IMG/VR virus record: IMGVR_UViG_3300011113_000267
Span: 1-25,759 of that record
Strand: one strand, 5' to 3'
Source: a virus
DNA length: 25,759 bases
The position numbers and the translations under genes are program-made. Of this stretch, positions 15,401 through 22,420 are shown piece after piece. Below the pieces are notes generated by a model that was given only the letters and a program-made list of their open reading frames with translations, was not told the origin of the DNA and ran no database searches. Position 1 is the stretch's first letter. Each line of letters begins with the position of its first letter.

Positions 15401-17979
15401 TCTTCTGCGTAGTTAGCAACGCTTTCGGGTTCAGCTTTGTTTTGATATCCTGAGACATAACTGAGGTTGTACTTACCTGAGCCTTCTTTCAACATATTGA
15501 TAGTCACGACAGGTAAACCTGTTGCATTGTCGCGCACGTGAGCGGTACGTTGACCACCTTGTAAAACATTTTTCATGAAGCTTGAAGCTAGTTTTCTGTC
15601 ACCGCGATCTTTTCCAGTTGCAGGATCAACAGGGTAAGAATAGTTATAACGCTCACCGCTGAACGGATTGATTCCTGGATGCGGTGCGTCACAACCTGCA
15701 ATGCAGTGGTCAAGCACCATTCCGTCAAAGCTGATCTGGCGACGGATAGCATCTTCGTTAGACTTTTCAGTAAGCTCAAGTACGGAAGAGTTCTTGAAGC
15801 GAAGCTCAGGAGGAATTTTAGACAGAGTCTCTTGAGCGTAATCGTTTATCTTCGCCATTCCTTTGCGCGATTCAGCTTCTTTGATCGTTTCTTCTTTGAT
15901 ACGAGGCTTGGTCAGTTGTTCGATGATCTTGTCAATCGAGGTCATCGGTTTGCCTTTTTCGTTCAGAGGAATACGACCCGACATGATATTCTTAACGATC
16001 ATCTCAGCGAGGAACGGAATGCCGAGTTCACCGAGTTCACGCGACTTGACGTTGAACATCTGTGCGGTGTCAGGAGTCTTCTCAAGATTCGGGAAGAACT
16101 GTTTCTCAGCAAACGGAATAGTTCTCTTGAATTCTTTGGCGAGTGTTGGTGAGTATGCCACGTCGCTGATGGTTTCGTATGCGTTGGCTAACCTGAAGTT
16201 CTCGAGCTGCTTTTTGCTCTGTTCGATCTTGTCGATCAGGGTGTTCATCGGGTTTGTCAGTGCGCGATACTTAGCGCCTGTCTCGGTTGGATTACGAGCG
16301 GGATCTGGTTCGTCAGGCATTTCAACACGATGAAGGTCGCGGAGTTCGCTCTTTTGACGATTGAGATCGTTCAATTGAGTCTGAAGGTCTTTGACTTCGG
16401 TCTCTTTTTGAACGATGAGCGGATACATCTCGCCACGAGGATTGAAACCTGCCTTAGCGCGTTCTTTACCTAGATCGTCAAGTTCACCGCTGAATGCACC
16501 TCGAGATGATTCAAACTTCTTCATCATGTCAAGAAGTTCTTCCTTGGGCGCCATCGTGATACCGCGCTTAGCGAGCTCCATCTGTGGACCTTGTGAGGTG
16601 CCAATGTACTTAGCGATATCCTTTTTGAATGTTCCCTCGAGATAATCCTTTGCTGCCTGAGCACGACGCATGTACTCTTCTTTGGTAGGCGGGGTAATAC
16701 GCTTGATGAATTCATCGCGGGAGAGCTCGGGCATCAGATCTTTCTGTAGAAGTTGAAGCTCGAGTTGTTCAACATTCTCCTCGTGGGCGCGACGCTCTTC
16801 GTCAGTCTTCAGATCTTTACGAGGTTTGTTCTTCTGCGCGTTGTATTCGTTGATCAATTGATCGCGTTCGTTTGCGACGGACTCAATTGCGGACAGCGCT
16901 TCGGGCGAACGAGCGAAGTCAGACAGCATATTGATTTGTTGTAGAGCGAACTCTTTCTGATTGAATCGATTAGTGTAGGCTTCTACCGCAGCACTGCCAT
17001 CTGGCGCGTCGGGGAACATCTCATTGATCTTCTTCTGAGAGAAGGTTCTCCATGCATTTTCCAGCGGTTTGGGCGCGTCTCTGACTGCTGCGTTGTAGTA
17101 CTCGGACGAGGTGTTGTGTGGGTAGTCGGACTCAGTATACGGAACGATATCCTGTATGATGTTCTGAACAGTCCTGACTTTTCTTGGGGTGTCGCCATAC
17201 TTTGCGGTCGGCAGATCGGTTGGGTCGATCATCTGCCCGACGTTGGCTGGGCGAACAGCATACATACGAGTCTGCGGGCTAACGACGTCAGGGATTCCAG
17301 GAATGGGCGACAGACCTTGCATCTCGCGACGTGCCATGACGTCACCGATCTCATCGAAGAGACCTTGCGTACGAGCACCGAGAGTGGGTCCACCGAAGAC
17401 GCTCTCACGACGGAGACCTTCTTGCGCAGCACGGAAGTCTTCAGGAATGTTACGGATCTCACGACCTGATTCGATTGCACGACCACCCATGACTCTTACG
17501 TCATCGGGTGAAAGGAATGGGCGACGCTCAAGACCAAAGGCGCGACGTGGTACGTAGAACTCAGCGAGTGGACCGACTCCCATCTCGGATCCTGTCACGA
17601 CTTGCGGAAGGCGGGAGACTCCCTCGAGAACTTCTTGCCCCATCTTCGACGTGGGTGTGTATTGAATCGCTTCAGCAACTTTGGGGAAGCCTGTCTCTTT
17701 TGCGACGGCTGCTGGGAAAGAACTGATCATGCCAAGTGCAGCTTGCGGTATCGCGCTCAGTCCGAGCCGATCAGCAATCGCTTGCGGCACGTTGGTTGCC
17801 GTGCTGGCTGGCTTTGGTGGAGGCTTGGCGATGTACGTCTGAGGAACTTCGGACGCGACGTAAGGAACGTCAGATCCTCCTGGACGAAGAGGCATGATGC
17901 CTTTCTTGGCGAGCTCGTACTTCATCTCATCAAGAGCTAGATCGTCAGGAATGTATTCACCGAACTCGTTATATGGCAT
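12433..17979 (-). CDS. Giant multidomain protein with PcfJ-like segment and C-terminal KGG motifs; possible polyvalent or ejected virion protein
   Basis: At 1848 residues this is by far the largest protein here and it lies between TerL and portal, where no such gene is usual. Residues 17-26 (DEMKYELAKK) match the last ten residues (DQMRYELLRK). Residues about 55-110 contain Ala/Gly-rich amphipathic segments. Residues about 345-620 are coiled-coil-like and highly charged. Residues about 745-870 resemble the PcfJ family pattern: DHCIAGCDAPHPG (His758, Cys759), a glycine then RTAHVRDNATGLPVVTINM, YNLSYVSGYQNKAEPESVAN. The rest is helical with many short domains. Near the C-terminus are RKRGGF, KRGGRVKKMNKGGK and YNAGGKVS. 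No polymerase, protease or lysozyme motif is evident. Large composite proteins of this sort can travel with phage DNA into the host (polyvalent proteins). Its start overlaps the TerL end by 11 bases. Identity as one gene is secure; function is not. Confidence 0.75.
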   Translation of the reverse strand: MPYNEFGEYIPDDLALDEMKYELAKKGIMPLRPGGSDVPYVASEVPQTYIAKPPPKPASTATNVPQAIADRLGLSAIPQAALGMISSFPAAVAKETGFPKVAEAIQYTPTSKMGQEVLEGVSRLPQVVTGSEMGVGPLAEFYVPRRAFGLERRPFLSPDDVRVMGGRAIESGREIRNIPEDFRAAQEGLRRESVFGGPTLGARTQGLFDEIGDVMARREMQGLSPIPGIPDVVSPQTRMYAVRPANVGQMIDPTDLPTAKYGDTPRKVRTVQNIIQDIVPYTESDYPHNTSSEYYNAAVRDAPKPLENAWRTFSQKKINEMFPDAPDGSAAVEAYTNRFNQKEFALQQINMLSDFARSPEALSAIESVANERDQLINEYNAQKNKPRKDLKTDEERRAHEENVEQLELQLLQKDLMPELSRDEFIKRITPPTKEEYMRRAQAAKDYLEGTFKKDIAKYIGTSQGPQMELAKRGITMAPKEELLDMMKKFESSRGAFSGELDDLGKERAKAGFNPRGEMYPLIVQKETEVKDLQTQLNDLNRQKSELRDLHRVEMPDEPDPARNPTETGAKYRALTNPMNTLIDKIEQSKKQLENFRLANAYETISDVAYSPTLAKEFKRTIPFAEKQFFPNLEKTPDTAQMFNVKSRELGELGIPFLAEMIVKNIMSGRIPLNEKGKPMTSIDKIIEQLTKPRIKEETIKEAESRKGMAKINDYAQETLSKIPPELRFKNSSVLELTEKSNEDAIRRQISFDGMVLDHCIAGCDAPHPGINPFSGERYNYSYPVDPATGKDRGDRKLASSFMKNVLQGGQRTAHVRDNATGLPVVTINMLKEGSGKYNLSYVSGYQNKAEPESVANYAEDVKDYLNLRADIIKGSGDALNKWGILDTTNNDGQRKIASLMNINSSSIPSLGLPRFVLESDVRRLALEQPVGDTHADLLRRRNQLNDEYNRIIRDRGEDDPEAVDIADDIQDLTARLQDISRQVVTQPSDRPNVFRRMSSEALTNGLQLEGRLDEVLDLVSRTVHLLNNDGLVDFWADDIEFYPERLRTFTNAIRNNENLITSLTTVDDDINIRERLARFQIAIENFNPMQREVLVRELDRYAEANILQQIDNLNPDDPADGQRQYEEAHPDVPDYLRQISRRRRGEDFVPETAPAQTAMPAPRDIANQVVPMNQAFRDQTVQEVAEAINNSIRNLPEDRETLQEALAQYQRNPLDIPGSIEMILPTSSVRGTQNEYRRTISNYLIQQIQNRLGNQAPALIEAPEEQPLIPEHIRGVITREMNELMELGQLRQAGSLLDRIFARQSEFRDLTEEQRGHAVDFTNLLLGRLLNDPDYRPAGGQAAPQFDQTITSYRDQYTNEEMGSRRAFDQIMQAERITPGAINEAIRRTDGRAMYDEEVMRFYNVQAPAGISQINNALRQYMEGNGFDHPPRPAATNQEALSDILDDALETSSYNYPENIVDVMQRDLDRLMTEGIRFDTSPDEFISRLNQLAAVASATGLEGDATYATAMNELASSLLYSYQQLPDTPGNAAPQLPAPAVNPIDELERRYGEAPRAPIDIVTDGLNRPITQFERDYSEEVQNEYREILREIDPAVNTLNLQNAMHHLGIIHDMLLSGDHEPEYFNLSSTAEMNRFADLIDRHFEVFRQLENLLDNADREPPEGRKRGGFIEQATGVRSYSDLKRDKFNRNFYDDGQAALDFQLRHGVRSDQLGVSPKRYPERSEADIIAPKSDEYLNFRHQDDLKRGGRVKKMNKGGKVNPVPSAMNIPSEHPRTPPVKPVVNLTDPGFAEELKYQIEQRQKSSSRPSGGGGLTDVELKNRLGSRNPTYNAGGKVSIDQMRYELLRK

Positions 17980-19408
17980 ACGGATTCACTCTGGGTGGTT
18001 TAGTGTCGTCGACATAATCATCTGAGTTGTCAACGATATAGTCGATGACCAAGAAGCCAAGATCCCTCAGGATGCGTAGAGCCTGAGTAGTCGAGTCCAC
18101 AAGGTCGTCGTGACGAACTTCGGGGAAGGCGCAAATTTGATTGATCAATGGATCTACCCAATCTCGTGCGTGTCCTGCGTTGACTGTTGATTCAGGTAAG
18201 TATACGCGACCTCTCTGGATAATGGGGGAAATAATATTGAGTCGCATCATTTTATCTGCTTGACCAGGATTGTACGAGCGCACAGGTAAGCCAGCGCGTT
18301 GTAAGTCCTGAATGAGGGATATCCCTGCCGACTTGTCCTCGATCAGGATCATGTCGACCTTCTTTCCCACACCGAACTCGTTCTCGTCTCCGTAGATGGC
18401 GCTGTACTCCTCGATGACTCGTGGGCGCAGATCAGGGTACTGAAGGTATTCGGTCCAGCAGTCAATGAGCATGACCGACATGGCTTTGTCCTCGTTCGGC
18501 TTGAAGACTCCCCAGACCGTACAAGCGGTCGGGTCGTTCTTCGTCTTGTCCGAGGTCGCGCAGTCATACGACTGAACGATATACTCGAAACGAGGCAGAG
18601 CGCGGTCGGCTGGCCAAAGTTTGAACCAATCGCGCTTGACAACGCCAGACTCTTCTGGGTCGATGATCTCAGCGTAGATCTCCTGCCGACCGATGTTCGT
18701 GCCCTCGTATTGCATGATCTGATCACGAAACGTGGGCGCGAGGTTATTGATGTTGTCAAACGTAGACGCGGTCGTGTAGATGACGTCTTCACCATCGCGG
18801 TCGACGAGGTCAATGATCAATGGTTTGGGCTTCGGTGTCGTGGTACAGATGATCTGTGGGCGCGACCCGAGACGCATGCCGAACTGTAGCATGTCCCACG
18901 CGTCGTCTAGGTAATCCCAAGCAGCGAGCTCGTCACACCAACCTCCGTGGAATTGTGGTCCGCGGAAGCGGGAGGGTTCAGACGCAGCAATGCCTTTGAT
19001 CAGAGAGCCATTGACTAACTTGAGCTCGTGCTGGGATTTGTTATAGCCGTTGTTCTCGACAATGATCTCGCGCGGTATAACGCTGAGTAGTCCCGAGTCC
19101 CCCTCGAAGCAGACGTCCCTGACGTCGCCAGAGGTGGGCGCGGAGACGAGCCAGCGCGTTCCTGGATTGCTCCACGCTTGCCACCAGAGCCATTCTGAAG
19201 CACAGCGCGTCTTGCCTGCACCGCGCCCAGCGAGGAGTAGCCACACAGTCCACCACTCTCCCGCAGGTTCTATCTGATGCTTGCCCGCGGAAGCGAGCCA
19301 CTTGAGGCGAGCCTTCATTGCTGCGCGATGAGACTCAGGGAGAACGCTGAGATCTGGACCAGATTGGATCTTGGTCGCGATCTTTTGCGCGAACTCTTCA
19401 GAGATCAT
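17969..19408 (-). CDS. terL: Terminase large subunit (TerL)
   Basis: The 479-residue protein has both enzyme halves of a large terminase. The ATPase half has Walker A GRGAGKT (61-67), Walker B WCDELAAW (157-164, Asp159 and Glu160) and the coupling motif TTTP (189-192). The nuclease half has a RNase H-type acidic set: Asp282 in QSYDCATSDKTKNDPT, Glu357/Asp358 in MILIEDKSAG, and Asp434/Asp435 in RHDDLVDSTTQAL. It pumps DNA through the portal into the prohead and cuts concatemers. The ATG at 19408 overlaps the TerS stop as ATGA, so translation is coupled. The length is normal for the family. This is the most secure gene in the window. Confidence 0.95.
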   Translation of the reverse strand: MISEEFAQKIATKIQSGPDLSVLPESHRAAMKARLKWLASAGKHQIEPAGEWWTVWLLLAGRGAGKTRCASEWLWWQAWSNPGTRWLVSAPTSGDVRDVCFEGDSGLLSVIPREIIVENNGYNKSQHELKLVNGSLIKGIAASEPSRFRGPQFHGGWCDELAAWDYLDDAWDMLQFGMRLGSRPQIICTTTPKPKPLIIDLVDRDGEDVIYTTASTFDNINNLAPTFRDQIMQYEGTNIGRQEIYAEIIDPEESGVVKRDWFKLWPADRALPRFEYIVQSYDCATSDKTKNDPTACTVWGVFKPNEDKAMSVMLIDCWTEYLQYPDLRPRVIEEYSAIYGDENEFGVGKKVDMILIEDKSAGISLIQDLQRAGLPVRSYNPGQADKMMRLNIISPIIQRGRVYLPESTVNAGHARDWVDPLINQICAFPEVRHDDLVDSTTQALRILRDLGFLVIDYIVDNSDDYVDDTKPPRVNPYAI

Positions 19409-19845
19409 TTAGATTCTTTTTGTCTTGTGGCTAAGATGTCTTTGAGTAATTCTTCGGTGAAGTTTGTTGCGCCACTGACTTCGATAGGCGCGCCATCAAC
19501 ACCCGAGATCTCCTGCGTCATGACGGCTTTGCCATCTAGACGATCGAAGACTTCTTTTGCTGCCCACGCTTCGCCAGCTTCCGCTTCGTCGAGCAATGTG
19601 TCAACGATCTTCTCTAGCTTGCGTGGGTTCTGAATGATCTTGCGTGTGAGCATGTCGCGGAATGGTTTGTTCTTGGTCGCGTTCTTGTTGCCCATCATCT
19701 TTTCAGAGATGGAGCGCAGGGTTTCCTCGGAGAACTTGGACTTTTTCTGCTCTTCAATCTTCTCTGCCACCTGCTCGGGAGTGAGATTCTCTGCACTCGA
19801 GGCGACGGAAGGAAGAGGTGCAGGGTCAAATTCGTGCTTTTCCAT
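19405..19845 (-). CDS. Terminase small subunit-like protein (TerS)
   Basis: The 146-residue protein has a Pro/Ala/Glu-rich N-terminus (1-35) followed by ISEKMMGNKNATKNKPFRDM, LTRKIIQNPRKLEKIVDTLL, DEAEAGEAWAAKEVFDRLDG and KAVMTQEISGVDGAPIEV. The GNKNA.K.KPFRD...L, A..GxxWAxKEVxDRLDGK sequence is a pattern common to small terminase-like proteins encoded directly before TerL. A TerS recognises the packaging site and guides TerL. The ATG at 19845 has AGGAA 9 bases upstream. The gene ends in an ATGA overlap with terL. The identification rests mostly on this pattern and position; the DNA-binding helix-turn-helix is not obvious. The 12-mer array upstream could be its target. Confidence 0.75.
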   Translation of the reverse strand: MEKHEFDPAPLPSVASSAENLTPEQVAEKIEEQKKSKFSEETLRSISEKMMGNKNATKNKPFRDMLTRKIIQNPRKLEKIVDTLLDEAEAGEAWAAKEVFDRLDGKAVMTQEISGVDGAPIEVSGATNFTEELLKDILATRQKESK

Positions 19846-19862
19846 CTGTCTGAGTTCCTAAA

Positions 19863-19877
19863 GTTTTGTTGCAAAAC
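19863..19877. promoter_or_regulatory. Palindrome GTTTTG-TTG-CAAAAC between the terS promoter and terS
   Basis: A perfect 6-bp inverted repeat with a 3-base centre lies just downstream of the candidate -10 box, at about +8 to +22 of the predicted transcript. It is in the right place to be an operator, or it could form a weak hairpin in the leader. No bound protein is known. Confidence 0.35.
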
Positions 19878-19891
19878 GGATTGTGCATCGA

Positions 19892-19921
19892 ATTATGCGG
19901 TAATTTCTCACGATTCGCAAC
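19892..19921 (-). promoter_or_regulatory. Candidate late promoter for terS and the structural operon
   Basis: On the minus strand the sequence reads GTTGCG, 18 bases, then CATAAT (or TTGCGA, 17, CATAAT). The spacing and -10 box match the three rightward promoters in this window. The predicted start is near 19885, giving a leader of about 40 bases before terS. The promoter class is read from the sequence; activity is inferred. Confidence 0.5.
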
Positions 19922-19944
19922 TCCATCTTGCGTCATGGCAAACC

Positions 19945-20217
19945 CAGCGACTTCTCCAGCGACTTCCCTTAGGAAAACAGTAGAAGTTGCTGCTGCTGAA
20001 AAAACCACCAAAACTCGGTAAACACCAATGCCTGCATGGCGCTAGAGGCGCCAATGCTGGACGGCAGGATGTTTTTGGACTGTTCGCCAGCAACTTCCCC
20101 AGCAACTTCTCACACTCTACAGAAGTCGCTGCTTTGCAACTCATTGATTTCATAAGCCTGCCAGCAACTTCTCCAACGACTTCGCAACGACTTCTAACAA
20201 AAGTCCAGCAACTTCTC
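19945..20217. repeat. Array of ten 12-bp motifs (consensus CARCRACTTCYC), candidate packaging site or replication origin
   Basis: Eight direct copies start at 19945, 19957, 20088, 20100, 20162, 20174, 20185 and 20206. Two inverted copies are at 19983-19992 and 20122-20131. The first six direct copies are arranged as head-to-tail pairs with a 12-bp period, and pairs one and two are each followed after 10-14 bases by an inverted copy. The block lies in the 378-bp gap between the primase-helicase and terS. Repeats that small terminases bind in cos or pac sites upstream of terS, and iterons bound by Rep proteins, both have this look. No long ORF in the gap is convincing. Confidence 0.75.
20034..20057. 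other. Stem-loop in the repeat array
   Basis: TGGCGC (20037-20042) and GCGCCA (20048-20053) form a perfect stem around TAGAG. The stem extends to GCA and TGC with one bulged A. The outer CCTGC (20031-20035) and GCAGG (20064-20068) can pair too. There is no T tract on the minus strand, so it is unlikely to be an ordinary terminator for the primase-helicase gene. It sits between the first and second groups of 12-mers. Confidence 0.5.
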
Positions 20218-20223
20218 ACAAAA

Positions 20224-22245
20224 CTATCCCACATACACACCTCGAATCACATAGATCTCTCTCGTCTGAGAATGCATCTTGAATCGTTTCCGATTCTCCT
20301 CTGTATTCTCCACCTTCTCAATCCGACCTCTGTCGATGAGAGTGTTGAGCATCTGCAGAATTTTCGGCTTGTCTGCACCCAGCTTCATCCCCTTCAATGA
20401 GTTCACAGTGGCAAAGTCCTCTAACTGCTGAGAGAAGTGTATCGCTCTGTAGATCTCCTCGAGTAAGTTCTCCTCAGAGTTCTCTTCTCTTTCCTCTGCA
20501 CGCAGTTCTGGGGAAGACTCAAAGTATTCCGTCGTGAAGTATCCAATCTGTGTCTCGTCTCCGTAGGGAGTCACACCTTCTGCCGTGTGGTGCTCGATTG
20601 TGACTCTGACCTCCTTGTGCCGTGCTCCGTCCCTATCCTTGATGTTCGCTAGGATTCTGCCTTCTACGTTAGCCACGTCCACGATTCCCATCGTCCCGTT
20701 GGAGTCTCCCGCAATCGCACCCGCACCCCTCGCTGTCAACTTCTCATAGTCGTCAGAGCTCATGCTAGACTTCGTGATGTGAGTAATGACCCACACAGGG
20801 ATTCGGTTCATCTCCCAGAAGTGTATCTTCAGCTGGCTGATCAACTTTGAGAGCTCAGCATTGTTGTTCTCATCTTCAATGTCAAACGATGCAGCTTGCG
20901 TGTCAAATACGACCAGTGGTGGAATCGACTTGTTGTCTTGTGGTGTGTTAAAGTTCTTGATATGATTCGCTAAGTCCTCGATGTCTCCTGCCTTGTAGCG
21001 CTTGGTCATGTGGACTTTGAAAAAGTTTTCCCATTCTTCATGCGGGTTACTGAACTTTCTTGACTGGTGCTTCTTCATGCCATAGATCATGCGATTGATC
21101 TGGTTGGTGTCCTCAGTAAAGTAAAACACAACTCTGCGGTGCTTGGGTGTCAGGAAGTTCGGCTGAACCAGATGCGCTACGTTGGCGCACAGAGGCGAGA
21201 TGATTGACGTCTTTCCCTTGCCTTGCGCACCTGAGATAGCCCGCACACCCTCACCAATGAAGTCATCAATCACCCAATCAGGCGCAATCATCTTGTCAAT
21301 CCACTGCTTGACTGGAATGAGGAGAGGTTCGTCTGGGTCAGATCGGTTCTTCAACTTGACGTTGGCTGTCCGTACAGAACGCTCAATGTCATCAAAGCGC
21401 TCTTGCCATCTATCCTCATCACCGCGCTCAAGATAGCCAGCCTTTGCTGAGAGCATCACACCTTGAATCATCTCAATGGTGTCCGTCTCCCGCATGCCCT
21501 TTGCGAGCTGGCTCATGGCTAGCCGATTGATGTTGTCGTGCAATGACGTGCCAGAAGTTATCTCTGTGATGGCATGACTGATATCAAACTTGTTGTGCTC
21601 AGTCAAATCAAAATCAATTTCATTCTTTGCCACACTCAAGTCGAGCAGTTCCGCTACCTTCATCAAACTGAAAGAGACTGATGGGTTCCAGCTGATCATC
21701 TTGACTTTGAACGGCACGTTCTTGTTGTTAGTAGAGTTGGGCAACCGCGCTAACCGCACTCGGTTGTTGCCTGACTTGTCCGCGTAGCCAGACTTGTAGA
21801 GAGATTGCATCACTCTGTCGGCTAGTTCAATGTTGTTGCCGTCGCTAATCTTGAACCCGACCTGATATGAAGGCTTGATTGTGCCATCGTTCTGAACCTT
21901 GCGCTCACTGGTCTGTAGGATATACGTCGGGGTTATCTGTAATTCATCGAGCTTCTCAATGGGGTAGTCATCCGCTACGAGCACCCGCATGGCTGGGGAG
22001 TCCTGCTTCTCGTTGCCCTCACCGATGAATGACCCGACGGAGTAGTAACAGTCCAGCTCAGGATTGAACTCAATGTTGTTCGCGGAGATGGTATACCGAG
22101 TCCAGTTCGGCTTCTTACTGATGTGATGACAACACCCGCGTGTTACGTCATCCCCAAAAATTACATGCAAAAACTCCGCTTGACCCAGCTCTGCCGTGGT
22201 GTTGACCACTGGCTCTGAGTCATCCCAATTTATCTTTTTACTCAT
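20224..22245 (-). CDS. Primase-helicase / RepA-like replication protein
   Basis: The 673-residue protein seems to join an N-terminal primase-like domain, a RecA-fold ATPase and a C-terminal winged-helix region. Residues about 60-185 follow the archaeo-eukaryotic primase type found in RepB-like proteins: RVLVADDYP with Asp92/Asp93, PTYILQTSERK, YQVGFKI and RVRLARLPNSTNNK. Residues about 322-560 are AAA_25/RepA-like: Walker A GAQGKGKTS at 339-347, Walker B LVVFDTQ at 444-450 with Asp448, and the sensor-like WVITHITKS with His489. Residues about 590-673 end with a likely winged helix. It would open and prime DNA at the phage origin. It is transcribed leftward with the late genes, facing the early genes across the 22246-22566 gap. 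No strong ribosome site is visible upstream. Confidence 0.8.
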   Translation of the reverse strand: MSKKINWDDSEPVVNTTAELGQAEFLHVIFGDDVTRGCCHHISKKPNWTRYTISANNIEFNPELDCYYSVGSFIGEGNEKQDSPAMRVLVADDYPIEKLDELQITPTYILQTSERKVQNDGTIKPSYQVGFKISDGNNIELADRVMQSLYKSGYADKSGNNRVRLARLPNSTNNKNVPFKVKMISWNPSVSFSLMKVAELLDLSVAKNEIDFDLTEHNKFDISHAITEITSGTSLHDNINRLAMSQLAKGMRETDTIEMIQGVMLSAKAGYLERGDEDRWQERFDDIERSVRTANVKLKNRSDPDEPLLIPVKQWIDKMIAPDWVIDDFIGEGVRAISGAQGKGKTSIISPLCANVAHLVQPNFLTPKHRRVVFYFTEDTNQINRMIYGMKKHQSRKFSNPHEEWENFFKVHMTKRYKAGDIEDLANHIKNFNTPQDNKSIPPLVVFDTQAASFDIEDENNNAELSKLISQLKIHFWEMNRIPVWVITHITKSSMSSDDYEKLTARGAGAIAGDSNGTMGIVDVANVEGRILANIKDRDGARHKEVRVTIEHHTAEGVTPYGDETQIGYFTTEYFESSPELRAEEREENSEENLLEEIYRAIHFSQQLEDFATVNSLKGMKLGADKPKILQMLNTLIDRGRIEKVENTEENRKRFKMHSQTREIYVIRGVYVG

Positions 22246-22281
22246 TCAAATCTCGCAATATATCGTTGTAAAACCTACGTT

Positions 22282-22381
22282 TCCCTTTGGTCTACCCACT
22301 CCAGGTATCTTGGGAATACCTCGGAATGTCAGTTCAGCGCTTGCGAGAGCGGAGTGGGTAGAACAAAAGAAAACGAAGGGA
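22282..22381. other. Large base-paired element in the divergent intergenic region
   Basis: TCTACCCACTCC (22291-22302) and GGAGTGGGTAGA (22351-22362) are a perfect 12-bp inverted repeat 48 bases apart. Inside are AGGTAT/ATACCT (22303-22308, 22316-22321), GAA/TTC and CGCT/AGCG (22338-22341, 22348-22351). Outside are TCCCTT (22282-22287) and AAGGGA (22376-22381). As RNA this would fold as a multi-branched structure. It starts about 37 bases before the primase-helicase ATG on the leftward strand, so it could be its leader RNA. A DNA cruciform or a protein site is equally possible. It is not a tRNA by its arms. Confidence 0.5.
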
Positions 22382-22420
22382 CGCGCTACTGACGAGGTGA
22401 ATTTTGGCGGGTTTTTCGGT

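Noticed and set aside
18349-18813. A 154-residue leftward frame inside terL
   Set aside because: It overlaps the motif-bearing terL frame and has a Ser/Thr/Arg composition typical of an alternate frame.
19945-20217. CRISPR array
   Set aside because: The unit is 12 bp, copies are variable, often directly adjacent and in both orientations, and no cas gene is near.
19908-20240. A 110-residue leftward frame in the terS upstream gap
   Set aside because: It is rich in Cys, Arg and Ser, and its only repeated pieces (such as EKLLGKLLA and EVVGEVAG) come from the 12-mer array. It has no ribosome site and overlaps the promoter region.
19987-20400. A 137-residue rightward frame across the same gap
   Set aside because: It runs over the repeats and into the end of the primase-helicase on the opposite strand, with no ribosome site and no family pattern.
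22340-22371. A leftward copy of the CTTGTK promoter for the primase-helicase (CTTCGT near 22379)
   Set aside because: No CATAAT-like box follows at 17-19 bases, so no leftward promoter for this gene could be supported.
22282-22381. tRNA or tmRNA
   Set aside because: The stem is 12 bp, the arm order is wrong, and the T-arm consensus is missing.
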